Positions 4,681-12,839 of a stretch of 14,568 nt of DNA are shown here, one piece after another. Source of the stretch: Bacillota bacterium (GTDB lineage: Bacteria; Bacillota; Clostridia; Christensenellales; CAG-138); contig JAEXTB010000319.1 in assembly GCA_023453725.1 (NCBI GenBank), positions 1 to 14,568 on the forward strand, read 5' to 3'. Under the pieces are notes generated by a model that worked only from the letters and a program-made list of their open reading frames with translations, was not told where the DNA came from and searched no databases. The translations under genes were made by a program, and so were the position numbers. Positions within the stretch are counted from its first letter, which is position 1. Every line of letters begins with the position of its first letter.

Positions 4681-6705
4681 ATGAACGAATTCAAGGTCGT
4701 TTCCCCGTTTGAGCCGCAGGGCGATCAGCCGCAGGCGATCGACACGCTTGCAAAAGGCGTTGTGCGGGGAGATAAACTGCAGGTACTGCTCGGCGTAACG
4801 GGCAGCGGAAAAACATTTACCATGGCCAAAGTAATCGAGCGCGTGCAAAAGCCCACGCTCGTGTTGGCGCACAACAAAACGCTCGCAGCGCAGCTTTGCT
4901 CCGAGTTCAAGGAGTTTTTTCCGGACAGTGCGGTAGAATACTTTGTTTCCTATTACGACTATTATCAGCCGGAAGCGTACATCGCCTCTTCGGATACTTA
5001 TATTGAAAAAGTCTCGACTGTCAACGAAGAAATTGATAAATTGAGGCACAGCGCAACCTGCGCGCTCAACGAGCGGCGGGATGTGATCATCGTTGCCTCG
5101 GTATCCTGCATCTATGCGCTGGGCGACCCGGAAGAGTATATGCGCCTTTCCATTTCCTTAAGAAAAGGTATGGAGATCGGCCGGGACGAGGTCATGCGCA
5201 AACTGGTAGACATCCAGTACCAGCGCAACGACTTCGACTTTGCGCGTGGTACGTTCCGCGCGCGCGGGGACGTATTGGAAGTGTTCCCCATGAACTGGTC
5301 GGAAAAGGCGCTCCGGGTGGAGTTTTTCGGCGATGAGATTGAGCGCATCAGCGAGGTCAACGTGGTGACGGGGGAAATGCTATTAGACCGCGCGCATGTT
5401 GCGATATTTCCGGCCTCCCATTACGCCACCAGCCGCGAAAAGCTCAACGCCGCCATGCAGGACATTGAGGACGACATGTATGCCCGCGTCCGTGAATTAA
5501 AGGCGCAGGACAAGCTGGTGGAAGCGCAGCGGCTCGAGCAGAGGACGCTTTACGATCTTGAGATGATGCGGGAGCTTGGCTATTGCAGCGGCATTGAAAA
5601 CTATTCCCGTTATTTTGACGGGCGCAAGCCCGGGCAGCCGCCCTTTACGCTGCTGGATTACTTTCCAAAGGATTTCCTGCTGTTTGTGGACGAAAGCCAT
5701 GTCACGCTGCCGCAAGCGCGCGGCATGTACCGGGGGGACCGTGCGCGCAAGGAAAACCTGGTGCAGTACGGTTTCCGCATTCCGTCCGCTTACGACAACC
5801 GTCCTTTAAAGTTTGAGGAATTTGAGCAACGGATCAACCAGGTGGTCTGCGTTTCCGCGACCCCGGCTGATTACGAGATGGGCCTCTCCACGCAGGTGGC
5901 AGAGCAGATCATCCGCCCGACAGGTCTTGTGGACCCGGAAATCAGCATCCGCCCCGTCAAAGGACAGGTGGACGACATCTTGGGCGAGGTCAAGCAGGTA
6001 ACCGCAAAAGGCTTCCGTACCTTAATTACGACGCTCACCAAGCGTATGGCGGAGAATTTGACGGAGTATCTTGACGGCATGGGCATCCGGGTACGGTACA
6101 TGCACAGCGATATCGAGACCATCGAGCGCATGGAGATCATACGAGATTTGAGGCTCGGCGAATTTGATGTGCTGGTAGGCATCAACCTGCTGCGCGAAGG
6201 CCTGGACCTCCCGGAGGTCGGCTTGGTGTGTATTCTCGATGCGGATAAGGAAGGCTTCCTCCGCTCGGATACATCGCTCATCCAGACCATTGGCCGCGCC
6301 GCGCGTAACGTAGAGGGCCGCGTTATTCTGTATGCGGACGTCATTACGCCCTCCATGCAGCGCGCCATGGATGAAACCGAGCGCCGCCGCGCAAAGCAGA
6401 AGGCGTATAACGAGGCGAACGGCATTACGCCCAAGAGCATCACCAAGGCAATACACAGCGTTCTTGAGATATCGTCTAAAGTGAAGGACGTAGCGAGTAC
6501 GCTCTCTGCTGAGGATAAAGAAAAACGCATCGCCATACTCACCCAGCAGATGCGCGAGGCAGCTGCGGCGCTGGAATTTGAAGCGGCGGCAAAGCTCAGG
6601 GATGAGTTGAGAGCCCTGCAGGGGGATACGGCGCTTGCGCCGAATAAGCCCGCGCCCGGCACTGTAGGCAGCAAAAAGCCCGCGCGGGGCAGGACGCGCA
6701 AGTAG
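4681..6705 (+). CDS. uvrB: Excinuclease ABC subunit B
   Basis: UvrB is the damage-verifying helicase-like subunit of nucleotide excision repair. It is loaded onto DNA by UvrA and then recruits the UvrC nuclease. The 674-residue product has the usual length. Landmarks: Walker A GVTGSGKT (38-45); the damage-probing beta-hairpin with YYDYYQPEAY (91-100); the UvrA-interaction and accessory domains; motif II DESH (337-340); SATP (392-395); the helicase motif VI region QTIGRAARN (535-543); and a C-terminal UVR coiled-coil (about 616-650) that contacts UvrC. A basic tail, KKPARGRTRK, follows. The start at 4681 is chosen because MNEFKVVSPFEPQGDQPQAI aligns with the family N-terminus. GGAGG at 4664-4668 is somewhat far (12 nt), and the frame remains open back to 4630 without homology. 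No uvrC is present here. Confidence 0.98.
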   Translation: MNEFKVVSPFEPQGDQPQAIDTLAKGVVRGDKLQVLLGVTGSGKTFTMAKVIERVQKPTLVLAHNKTLAAQLCSEFKEFFPDSAVEYFVSYYDYYQPEAYIASSDTYIEKVSTVNEEIDKLRHSATCALNERRDVIIVASVSCIYALGDPEEYMRLSISLRKGMEIGRDEVMRKLVDIQYQRNDFDFARGTFRARGDVLEVFPMNWSEKALRVEFFGDEIERISEVNVVTGEMLLDRAHVAIFPASHYATSREKLNAAMQDIEDDMYARVRELKAQDKLVEAQRLEQRTLYDLEMMRELGYCSGIENYSRYFDGRKPGQPPFTLLDYFPKDFLLFVDESHVTLPQARGMYRGDRARKENLVQYGFRIPSAYDNRPLKFEEFEQRINQVVCVSATPADYEMGLSTQVAEQIIRPTGLVDPEISIRPVKGQVDDILGEVKQVTAKGFRTLITTLTKRMAENLTEYLDGMGIRVRYMHSDIETIERMEIIRDLRLGEFDVLVGINLLREGLDLPEVGLVCILDADKEGFLRSDTSLIQTIGRAARNVEGRVILYADVITPSMQRAMDETERRRAKQKAYNEANGITPKSITKAIHSVLEISSKVKDVASTLSAEDKEKRIAILTQQMREAAAALEFEAAAKLRDELRALQGDTALAPNKPAPGTVGSKKPARGRTRK

Positions 6706-6765
6706 CTCTCTATGGGTATGCTAAGGGCTGTACAGGTCCATAGGAAAGTTCCTGGAAGAGGGATT

Positions 6766-6814
6766 CCAAAGGGGCGTTACGTCCCTTTGGTGAGGGTTTG
6801 GGAGCAAAGCTCCC
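6766..6814 (+). repeat. Two adjacent hairpins in the uvrB-uvrA spacer
   Basis: The 179-base spacer (6706-6884) holds an 11-pair stem, CCAAAGGGGCG (6766-6776) with CGTCCCTTTGG (6780-6790), one pair being G-T, and a TTA loop. Nine bases on is a perfect GGGAGC-AAA-GCTCCC hairpin (6800-6814). Neither has a T-run, so they do not look like terminators. They may be a dispersed palindromic repeat, or an RNA element that sets the relative amounts of UvrB and UvrA by processing or stabilising the mRNA. Confidence 0.6.
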
Positions 6815-6884
6815 ATCGTCCCGATATGCATACAACCGGAAAACCGGTCAAATATTTAGGCAAAGGAAAATTGGGATTATTCGC

Positions 6885-9710
6885 ATGCAGGATTCAATTG
6901 TCATCAAAGGGGCGCGTGAGCACAACCTAAAAAACGTCACGCTCTCGCTGCCCAGAAACAAGCTGATCGTTATGACAGGGCTTTCCGGCTCAGGGAAGTC
7001 CTCTTTGGCGTTTGACACCATTTACGCGGAAGGCCAGAGACGTTATGTGGAAAGCCTTTCCGCTTACGCACGCCAGTTTTTGGGGCAGATGGAGAAGCCG
7101 GATGTGGATTCCATTGAAGGGTTGTCTCCCGCCATATCCATCGATCAAAAGAGCACCAGCCACAACCCGCGTTCTACCGTGGGTACCGTGACGGAGATAC
7201 ATGACTATCTCCGGCTTCTGTACGCCCGGTGCGGCATTCCGCACTGCCCCAACTGCGGCAAGCCGATTTCCCGCCAGTCCATCGACCAGGTGGTGGATCA
7301 GGTCTTGTCTCTGCCGGAAGGGACGCGCATTCAGGTCATGGCGCCGTGTGTGCGCGCCAGAAAGGGCGAGCACCAGAAGCTTCTTGACCAACTGCGTAAG
7401 GATGGGTATGTGCGCGTGCGGGTGGACGGCACGCAGTACGATATCGGCGATGTTCCGGCGCTTGATAAAAAATTCAAGCATACCATTGAGGCGATCGTGG
7501 ACCGCCTTGTCATCAAACCCGGCATCGAAAGCCGCCTGACGGATAGTATAGAGACTGCGTTTGCGCTCGCAAACAATCTTGCATTGGTGGATATTATTGA
7601 CGGAGAGCCAATGCTCTTCTCCCAGAACTATGCCTGCCCGGATTGCGGCATTAGCATGGAGGAACTTTCTCCTCGCATGTTCTCTTTTAATAACCCCTTT
7701 GGCGCATGCCCGACCTGCACAGGCCTTGGCACGTTATTAAAGGTTGACCCGGACCTTATCATACCCGATCCTGCGCTTTCTTTGGAACAGGGTGCAGTCA
7801 GCGTTTCGGGATGGCACAGCGATGCGCACGAGAGTATCGCCTATATGTATTTTAAGGCGCTATCCGAAGCATATGGGTTTTCCCTGCATACGCCGGTGAA
7901 GGACCTGCCGGAGAAGGCGCTTAACTCGATCCTCTACGGCACCGGGAAGGAAAAGTTGCATATCGTCTATTCCAAGGAATACGGCTCGGGTACGTTTGAC
8001 GCTCCGTTTGAGGGCATTATCAACAATCTTGAACGCCGCTATAAGGAAACGCAGAGCGATTACTCCAAGCAGGAAATCGAGGCGTTCATGTCCAACACGC
8101 TCTGCCCGCATTGCCACGGCAAGCGCTTAAAACCGGAAAGCCTTGCGGTTACGGTGGGAGACAAGAATATTTCGGAATTAAGCGAGTCCACCATATTGGG
8201 GGCGCGCGCGTTTCTGGGAAACCTCACGCTTTCTTCCTCTCAGCAAATGATTGCCGAGCAGATATTAAAGGAAATCGACGCCCGCCTTGGCTTTTTGGTG
8301 GATGTGGGGCTTGATTATCTCACGCTTTCACGCGGGGCAATTACGCTTTCGGGCGGTGAGGCGCAGCGCATCCGTCTGGCCACGCAGATAGGCTCCGGAC
8401 TTGTGGGCGTCTTGTATATTCTCGACGAACCCAGCATTGGGCTGCACCAGCGGGACAACGCAAGGCTTTTGAATACCCTCAAGCACATGCGTGATATCGG
8501 CAATACACTCATTGTCGTCGAGCATGATGAAGAGACCATGCGCGAGGCAGATTATCTGGTGGACGTTGGCCCCGGCGCGGGAGAACATGGCGGGCATATT
8601 GTGGCTGCGGGCGAAGTGCAAGAAGTCATGGCCTGCAGCGAGTCCATTACCGGACAGTTCTTAAGCGGCGAGCGCAGCATACCTGTTCCGAAGGAGCGCA
8701 GGAAGCTCAACGGAAAATGGCTGCATGTCAAAGGGGCGCGCGCGCATAACCTCAAAGAGATCGATGTAGATATTCCGCTTGGCGTATTCACGTGCGTCAC
8801 CGGCGTTTCCGGTTCCGGCAAATCGAGCCTGGTCAACGAACTGGTGAAAAAGACGTTGCTGCGCGACCTCAACCGGGCTCGCGTACGTCCGGGAGACTGT
8901 GACGGCATCACGGGTATTGAACATCTTGATAAAATCATTGATATTGACCAGAGCCCCATCGGCAGGACGCCAAGGAGCAATCCCGCGACGTACACGGGTC
9001 TGTTTGACCTGATACGCGAGGTGTTCGCCATGACGCCGGACGCAAAGCTCCGGGGCTATACCAACGGACGCTTTAGCTTTAATGTCAAGGGCGGGCGCTG
9101 TGAAGCGTGCCGCGGAGATGGTATATTAAAAATTGAAATGCACTTTTTGCCGGATGTCTACGTCCCCTGTGAAGTGTGCGGAGGGAAGCGCTATAACCGT
9201 GAAACGCTTGAAGTCAAATATAAGGGCAAATCCATTTATGATGTACTGGATATGACGGTAGAGGAGGCACTCTCGTTCTTTTCGCCTATTCAGCGCATTG
9301 CAAGGAAGCTTCAAACGCTCTATGACGTAGGGCTTTCCTATGTCAAGCTGGGCCAGCCCTCTACACAGCTTTCGGGCGGCGAGGCGCAGCGCGTCAAGCT
9401 TGCCGCAGAGCTTTCGAGACGGGATACTGGAAGAACGCTCTATTTGCTTGACGAACCCACAACAGGGCTCCATATGGCGGATGTGGAACGGCTACTGGAG
9501 ATTTTGCAGCGCCTTTGCGAGGGCGGAAGTTCCGTGCTTGTCATAGAACATAATCTCGACGTCATCAAGACTGCGGATTATATTATAGATATGGGACCGG
9601 AAGGCGGAGACCGGGGCGGCCAAGTCATCGCTTCGGGCACGCCTGAGGTCGTTGCGCGTGCCGAGGGAAGCTATACCGGGCATTACCTCTCGCGCGTACT
9701 GCAGCTATAA
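6885..9710 (+). CDS. uvrA: Excinuclease ABC subunit A
   Basis: UvrA is the dimeric ABC-type ATPase that scans DNA for lesions and loads UvrB. The 941-residue product matches the usual length of about 940. It has two ABC modules: Walker A GLSGSGKSS (32-40) with LSGGE (488-492) and LDEP (513-516), and Walker A GVSGSGKS (640-647) with LSGGE (829-833) and LDEP (855-858). Zinc-binding cysteine sets lie at C251/C254/C275/C278 and C739/C742/C762/C765, and an extra pair is at C121/C124. The start at 6885 is preferred because MQDSIVIKGAREHNLKNVTL aligns with the family. The frame is open upstream to 6798 but overlaps the spacer hairpins. The ribosome binding region (AAGGAAA and GGGA, 6863-6876) is mediocre. 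Gene order uvrB-uvrA is common in Bacillota. Confidence 0.98.
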   Translation: MQDSIVIKGAREHNLKNVTLSLPRNKLIVMTGLSGSGKSSLAFDTIYAEGQRRYVESLSAYARQFLGQMEKPDVDSIEGLSPAISIDQKSTSHNPRSTVGTVTEIHDYLRLLYARCGIPHCPNCGKPISRQSIDQVVDQVLSLPEGTRIQVMAPCVRARKGEHQKLLDQLRKDGYVRVRVDGTQYDIGDVPALDKKFKHTIEAIVDRLVIKPGIESRLTDSIETAFALANNLALVDIIDGEPMLFSQNYACPDCGISMEELSPRMFSFNNPFGACPTCTGLGTLLKVDPDLIIPDPALSLEQGAVSVSGWHSDAHESIAYMYFKALSEAYGFSLHTPVKDLPEKALNSILYGTGKEKLHIVYSKEYGSGTFDAPFEGIINNLERRYKETQSDYSKQEIEAFMSNTLCPHCHGKRLKPESLAVTVGDKNISELSESTILGARAFLGNLTLSSSQQMIAEQILKEIDARLGFLVDVGLDYLTLSRGAITLSGGEAQRIRLATQIGSGLVGVLYILDEPSIGLHQRDNARLLNTLKHMRDIGNTLIVVEHDEETMREADYLVDVGPGAGEHGGHIVAAGEVQEVMACSESITGQFLSGERSIPVPKERRKLNGKWLHVKGARAHNLKEIDVDIPLGVFTCVTGVSGSGKSSLVNELVKKTLLRDLNRARVRPGDCDGITGIEHLDKIIDIDQSPIGRTPRSNPATYTGLFDLIREVFAMTPDAKLRGYTNGRFSFNVKGGRCEACRGDGILKIEMHFLPDVYVPCEVCGGKRYNRETLEVKYKGKSIYDVLDMTVEEALSFFSPIQRIARKLQTLYDVGLSYVKLGQPSTQLSGGEAQRVKLAAELSRRDTGRTLYLLDEPTTGLHMADVERLLEILQRLCEGGSSVLVIEHNLDVIKTADYIIDMGPEGGDRGGQVIASGTPEVVARAEGSYTGHYLSRVLQL

Positions 9711-9768
9711 AGAAGGCAAGCCATCTCCACCCAATAACTTGATTGAGGAAAGATCGGGGGTTACACGT

Positions 9769-10509
9769 ATGGCATTTACAATGGAACGGTGGCATTCCGC
9801 CGTTGGGCAGCGGTTTGCAGTACGTAAATACAAGACAGAGCCGGATGAAAGCGATTTTGACGCGCTGTATGCACAGGCGGAGCAGCTTTCCGCACGGGGT
9901 GTCCGCATATTGATCGGCCATGAGTCCAAGGTATTTGCGCCTATCCTGCTTGGCGCGGGGCGCATCAAAGGCACCGGATGGTTCGCGGCGTTTGTGCAGG
10001 ATCAGGAAGCCGATGACCGGACGGTCGGTTACCTTGGCGAAGCATTTGTGCTGGAGGCAACCGCCATGGGCCTTGGCACCTGCTGGCTTGGAATGTATAA
10101 CAAAAAAGCTGTGGCGTCGGCAGTGCAATTAAAGCCCGGCGAGGAGCTGACCTGTATTACGCCATTGGGTGTAAGCGCCGAAAATTATGCCGCTCGTCCC
10201 AGGCGCGCGCTCGATAAACTCACCGGGTTATCACAGGAGGAACTCCAGCTTTTGCCGGAATGGCAGCAGCGCGCGCTTGAATGCGCCCGGCTTGCCCCTT
10301 CGGCCACCAACGCCCAGCCCTGGTTGTATATCGTGGAAGGCGAAAACATCCGCGTGCGCAATACCGGCAATAATTTTGGGTACGGTATGATTGACTGTGG
10401 GATTACCATGCTGCATTTGGAGCTTGGCGCAGCCCACGGCGGCGTTGCGGGCGAATGGAACTTTGAGGAGGACGACGCCATATTCATGCCTACCTCCTAT
10501 GAAAATTAA
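9769..10509 (+). CDS. Nitroreductase-family protein of the TM1586 type (PF14512)
   Basis: The 246-residue product resembles the putative TM-nitroreductase family (PF14512), in which two nitroreductase-like halves lie on one chain. The N-terminal half has RFAVRKYK (15-22), like the RRSxRxF phosphate-binding motif of FMN-dependent nitroreductases, and ATAMGLGTCWLGMYNKKAV (98-115). The C-terminal half has CARLAPSATNAQPWLYIVE (172-190), like the family's RxAPSxxNxQPW block, and GMIDCGITMLHLELGA near 206-221. It is probably a cytoplasmic FMN-binding protein, either a reductase or a flavin-storage protein; the substrate is unknown. The start at 9769 has GGGGG (9756-9760) 8 nt upstream. It begins 58 bp after uvrA with no terminator between, so it is probably the last gene of the uvr operon, and a terminator follows its stop at once. 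Confidence 0.85.
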   Translation: MAFTMERWHSAVGQRFAVRKYKTEPDESDFDALYAQAEQLSARGVRILIGHESKVFAPILLGAGRIKGTGWFAAFVQDQEADDRTVGYLGEAFVLEATAMGLGTCWLGMYNKKAVASAVQLKPGEELTCITPLGVSAENYAARPRRALDKLTGLSQEELQLLPEWQQRALECARLAPSATNAQPWLYIVEGENIRVRNTGNNFGYGMIDCGITMLHLELGAAHGGVAGEWNFEEDDAIFMPTSYEN

Positions 10510-10530
10510 GCGCCTTACCGGCGCTTTTTC
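10509..10530 (+). terminator. Intrinsic terminator of the uvr operon
   Basis: AGCGCC (10509-10514) pairs with GGCGCT (10520-10525) around a TTACC loop, and T5 ends at 10529. The stem starts on the last base of the nitroreductase stop codon and closes the Dabb-uvrB-uvrA-nitroreductase transcript. Confidence 0.9.
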
Positions 10531-10575
10531 TGTTTCCTGAGACATCCTGAATCGGCTGTGTGAAAGGAGGACATT

Positions 10576-11490
10576 ATGGAGTTTTTGCGTGCGCTTGCTC
10601 AGATCCGTACGCCGTTCTTTGACAGCGTGATGGGGTATGCCACGTACTTGGGCGATGAAACGGTGTTTATGGCGGTGGGATTGATCGTCATATGGTGCGT
10701 TGATAAGAAATGGGGGTTCCGCCTGTTTTATATGGGCTTATTGGGCACTGCGCTCAACCAGCTTTTAAAGGCCGTGTTTCTGTTGCCCCGCCCCTGGGTG
10801 CAGGATCCGTCGTTTTCCATCGTGGAAGCGGCGAGGGAGGGGGCGACAGGGTATTCCTTCCCAAGCGGGCACACGCAAAGCGCGGTCATGCTTTTTGGCG
10901 GCGTTGCCATGTGGCTCAAAAAGCGATGGGCCACTGCGGCTGCTGTGGGTATTATTCTGCTCACCGCGTTTTCACGGATGTATCTTGGCGTACACACGCC
11001 GCTTGATGTGGGCGTTTCCCTGCTTGCGGGGTTGTTGATGCTCTTGCTGATGCATTTCGCGTTCCGCTATGCGGACAGCGGCAAGCGCGCCGTCTATGTG
11101 CTCGGCGGCGCTGGTATGCTGTTTTCGGTTGCCGTCATACTTTATCTTTTGCTCGCGCCTGCCACTGCCGCCAATGTTGCGGAGTTCGACGCGCACGGCA
11201 GGGAAAGCGTATGGTCACTCGTAGGCGCGATGCTGGGGCTTTTGGTGATCTGGCGGGTGGACGACCGATACCTCCATTTCCCGGTAAAGGCGGTATGGTG
11301 GGCGCAGATACTCAAATGTCTTGGCGGACTTGCACTTTTAATGGCTGTACGAATCGTTTTGAAAGCGCCGCTCAATGCTCTGTTTATGGGGGATGCCGCC
11401 GCGAACGGGCTTCGGTATTTTTTGATGACGATCATCGGCGGGGCGGTTTGGCCAATGACATTCCGGTTCTTTTCGCGGTTGGGGACATAG
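10576..11490 (+). CDS. PAP2-family membrane phosphatase
   Basis: The 304-residue integral membrane protein carries the three PAP2 (type 2 phosphatidic acid phosphatase) motifs: K65-x6-R72-P73 (KAVFLLPRP), the S97-G98-H99 block in SFPSGH, and S133-R134-x5-H140-x3-D144 (SRMYLGVHTPLD). These include the histidines and arginine expected for phospho-histidine catalysis. Such enzymes dephosphorylate undecaprenyl pyrophosphate, phosphatidylglycerophosphate or other lipid phosphates at the membrane surface. The chain is longer than a minimal PAP2 domain because of an extra C-terminal membrane region (about 175-300) with several further helices, so which lipid is used is uncertain. The start has a near-ideal AAAGGAGG (10563-10570) 5 nt upstream. 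It lies downstream of a strong terminator, so it should have its own promoter, but none stood out in the 45-base gap. Confidence 0.93.
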   Translation: MEFLRALAQIRTPFFDSVMGYATYLGDETVFMAVGLIVIWCVDKKWGFRLFYMGLLGTALNQLLKAVFLLPRPWVQDPSFSIVEAAREGATGYSFPSGHTQSAVMLFGGVAMWLKKRWATAAAVGIILLTAFSRMYLGVHTPLDVGVSLLAGLLMLLLMHFAFRYADSGKRAVYVLGGAGMLFSVAVILYLLLAPATAANVAEFDAHGRESVWSLVGAMLGLLVIWRVDDRYLHFPVKAVWWAQILKCLGGLALLMAVRIVLKAPLNALFMGDAAANGLRYFLMTIIGGAVWPMTFRFFSRLGT

Positions 11491-11497
11491 CCGAACG

Positions 11498-11596
11498 CCG
11501 CCTGTGGCGGATACAGTGAGGCGACGTCCCAGTGAGCAAGGGAGTATTACGAGCGCTTTGCCGCGATGTAATACGACCATTGTGAACTGTGGGTCG
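11498..11596. repeat. Hairpin-rich spacer between convergent genes
   Basis: Three adjacent inverted repeats fill this spacer: CCGCC-TGT-GGCGG (11498-11510), GTATTAC/GTAATAC (11544-11550 with 11568-11574), and CGACC/GGTCG (11574-11578 with 11592-11596). None is followed by a clear T-run on the plus strand, so PAP2 has no obvious intrinsic terminator. No reading frame here resembles a protein. A dispersed repeat or a structured 3' region is possible. Confidence 0.4.
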
Positions 11597-11616
11597 AGGG
11601 TTAAGGCCTAGCCTAT

Positions 11617-11658
11617 AAAATGACCGCAGATAGAGCTTTGTAAGCTTTACCTACGGCC
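11617..11658 (-). terminator. Possible terminator of the L,D-transpeptidase gene
   Basis: On the minus strand GGCCGTAG and CTGCGGTC (plus 11651-11658 and 11622-11629) form eight pairs, two of them G-T, and ATTTT follows (plus 11617-11621). A small GTAA/TTAC stem sits in the 21-nt loop. It lies just past the stop codon at 11665, but the loop is large and the T-run short. Confidence 0.4.
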
Positions 11659-11664
11659 TTTGCT

Positions 11665-12711
11665 TTATGGCAGCAGCCCCCAGCCCTTTGTCAATGCGCG
11701 GGTGGGAAGATACCCGTGCGTTCCCCAGACTTCCACTTCCGCATATCCTTCCGGTCCGTAGGAAAGCACCTGCGCGGTTGTGTATGTGGGCACTTTAAAA
11801 AGACGCGTCTTGCTGTCCCTTGGTACGGCCATGAGGTAAGTGGTGTATTTTACAATATCGGCGTCAGGCGTCGATTCCAGAATGCCTTGTTCAAACGTCA
11901 GGTAGGCGGTTCTTAGATATCCTTCCCTTTTTTTATACTTCACCTTGCACCATGGGTCGCCAAGCTGCAGCACTTCAACGGGCGTGTCGATGGGCAGCTT
12001 CGCAATGCGCCTGTCGTTAGAACCGTTTCCGCTGCGCAGATCCGCATCCTCAAGGACCGTCCATGCAGTCAAATTGGGCAGTTCTTCCGTATCGTAAATG
12101 CCCTTCTGCATGGCGTCGTATTCATGGAAGGACAGCTTAGATCGCAGCTTGCGTTTGAGTGCGGAGTTCGGCTTTTCGGTTGTGGACACATTGACGATGG
12201 TGCCGGGGCAGGCATAATAATAAAGCCACTTCGCGTCCTCAACGTACAGGCGCACACACCCGTGGGACACGTTTTCCCCCAAATGCCGGTACGGGTACGA
12301 TTGCAGCGCGTCTGCATTGCGGTGGGAAAACATGATGGAATGAAAGTAGACGCTTTCCACAATCTGCGTCCAATACCGCGCATATTCGCCGGAGAAGTTG
12401 GCAAACTTTCCAAAGCGTTCTCTGCCGCCAATTTTCCAGATACCGCGCGGCGTAGGCGTTGCGACATCTTCCGGATCCTCGGGGTCCAGTTCCGTGCGGC
12501 CTGTGGAGCATAAAAATCTGCGCACAATGCGGGTATACTCGCCCGCATCGTCTTTTTCATACACGGTGACAATCTGATTTACGGTATCGAGCAAAATGTA
12601 GTATTTTTCCGGATCCGTGTTTTTCAATTCGTCACGCGCAGCGGCGTTGCGGGGAAACCCTGCAAGCGCAGCAAACAACGCAACAATAAAACATAGAACG
12701 CGCATCCTCAC
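11665..12711 (-). CDS. Secreted L,D-transpeptidase (YkuD domain) with SH3-like repeats
   Basis: The 348-residue protein starts with a signal peptide (MRMRVLCFIVALFAALAGFPRNAAA, cleavage near 25). A YkuD catalytic domain follows (about 37-176) with H124, then S149-H150-G151-C152-V153-R154, the SHGCxR motif whose cysteine is the acyl-enzyme nucleophile. The C-terminal half holds two SH3-like modules (about 212-275 and 295-340), usual cell-wall binding units. The enzyme acts outside the membrane, making 3-3 peptidoglycan cross-links or attaching molecules to the wall. The GTG at 12709-12711 is chosen as the start because AAAGGAG (plus 12718-12724) lies 6 nt upstream; the ATG two codons later would be 12 nt away. 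The gene is divergent from the lipoprotein gene and convergent with PAP2. A nested hairpin lies directly upstream of its ribosome binding site. Confidence 0.9.
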   Translation of the reverse strand: MRMRVLCFIVALFAALAGFPRNAAARDELKNTDPEKYYILLDTVNQIVTVYEKDDAGEYTRIVRRFLCSTGRTELDPEDPEDVATPTPRGIWKIGGRERFGKFANFSGEYARYWTQIVESVYFHSIMFSHRNADALQSYPYRHLGENVSHGCVRLYVEDAKWLYYYACPGTIVNVSTTEKPNSALKRKLRSKLSFHEYDAMQKGIYDTEELPNLTAWTVLEDADLRSGNGSNDRRIAKLPIDTPVEVLQLGDPWCKVKYKKREGYLRTAYLTFEQGILESTPDADIVKYTTYLMAVPRDSKTRLFKVPTYTTAQVLSYGPEGYAEVEVWGTHGYLPTRALTKGWGLLP

Positions 12712-12727
12712 GCGCTGCTCCTTTCGG

Positions 12728-12782
12728 GGCGGCTTTTTGTTTTACAGGGAGTAAACGAACTCCCGCGCTAGCCAAAGCCGCC
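12728..12782 (-). promoter_or_regulatory. Nested hairpin in the leader of the L,D-transpeptidase gene
   Basis: GGCGGCTTT (12728-12736) and AAAGCCGCC (12774-12782) are perfect 9-bp inverted arms. Inside them GGGAGT (12747-12752) and ACTCCC (12759-12764) form a second perfect hairpin with a 6-nt loop. The outer stem ends 3 nt before the AAAGGAG ribosome binding site of the minus-strand gene. A weak promoter (TTGGTA, then AATAAA after 17 bp) lies just beyond, so the structure should be in the 5' leader. It may control translation start or mRNA stability. Confidence 0.55.
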
Positions 12783-12815
12783 GTTAGGAAGTTTTATTTT
12801 TTACGGTTACACCCG

Positions 12816-12833
12816 TACCAAAATTGGTATGCT
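12816..12833 (+). promoter_or_regulatory. Extended -10 promoter overlapped by a palindrome
   Basis: TGGTATGCT (12825-12833) is an extended -10 element (TGn plus TATGCT). Overlapping it is the inverted repeat TACCAA-AA-TTGGTA (12816-12829), positioned where a repressor would block RNA polymerase. Seven bases past the -10 is the A of the lipoprotein start codon at 12840. No good -35 lies 17 bp upstream (GGTTAC, 12805-12810). Confidence 0.45.
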
Positions 12834-12839
12834 AACGGT

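Noticed and set aside
5871..6701. Minus-strand 276-residue frame within uvrB
   Set aside because: Antisense shadow of a highly conserved gene; Ser/Arg-rich with no start signals.
6798..6884. Upstream in-frame start for uvrA
   Set aside because: The extension overlaps the hairpin spacer, and UvrA homology begins at 6885.
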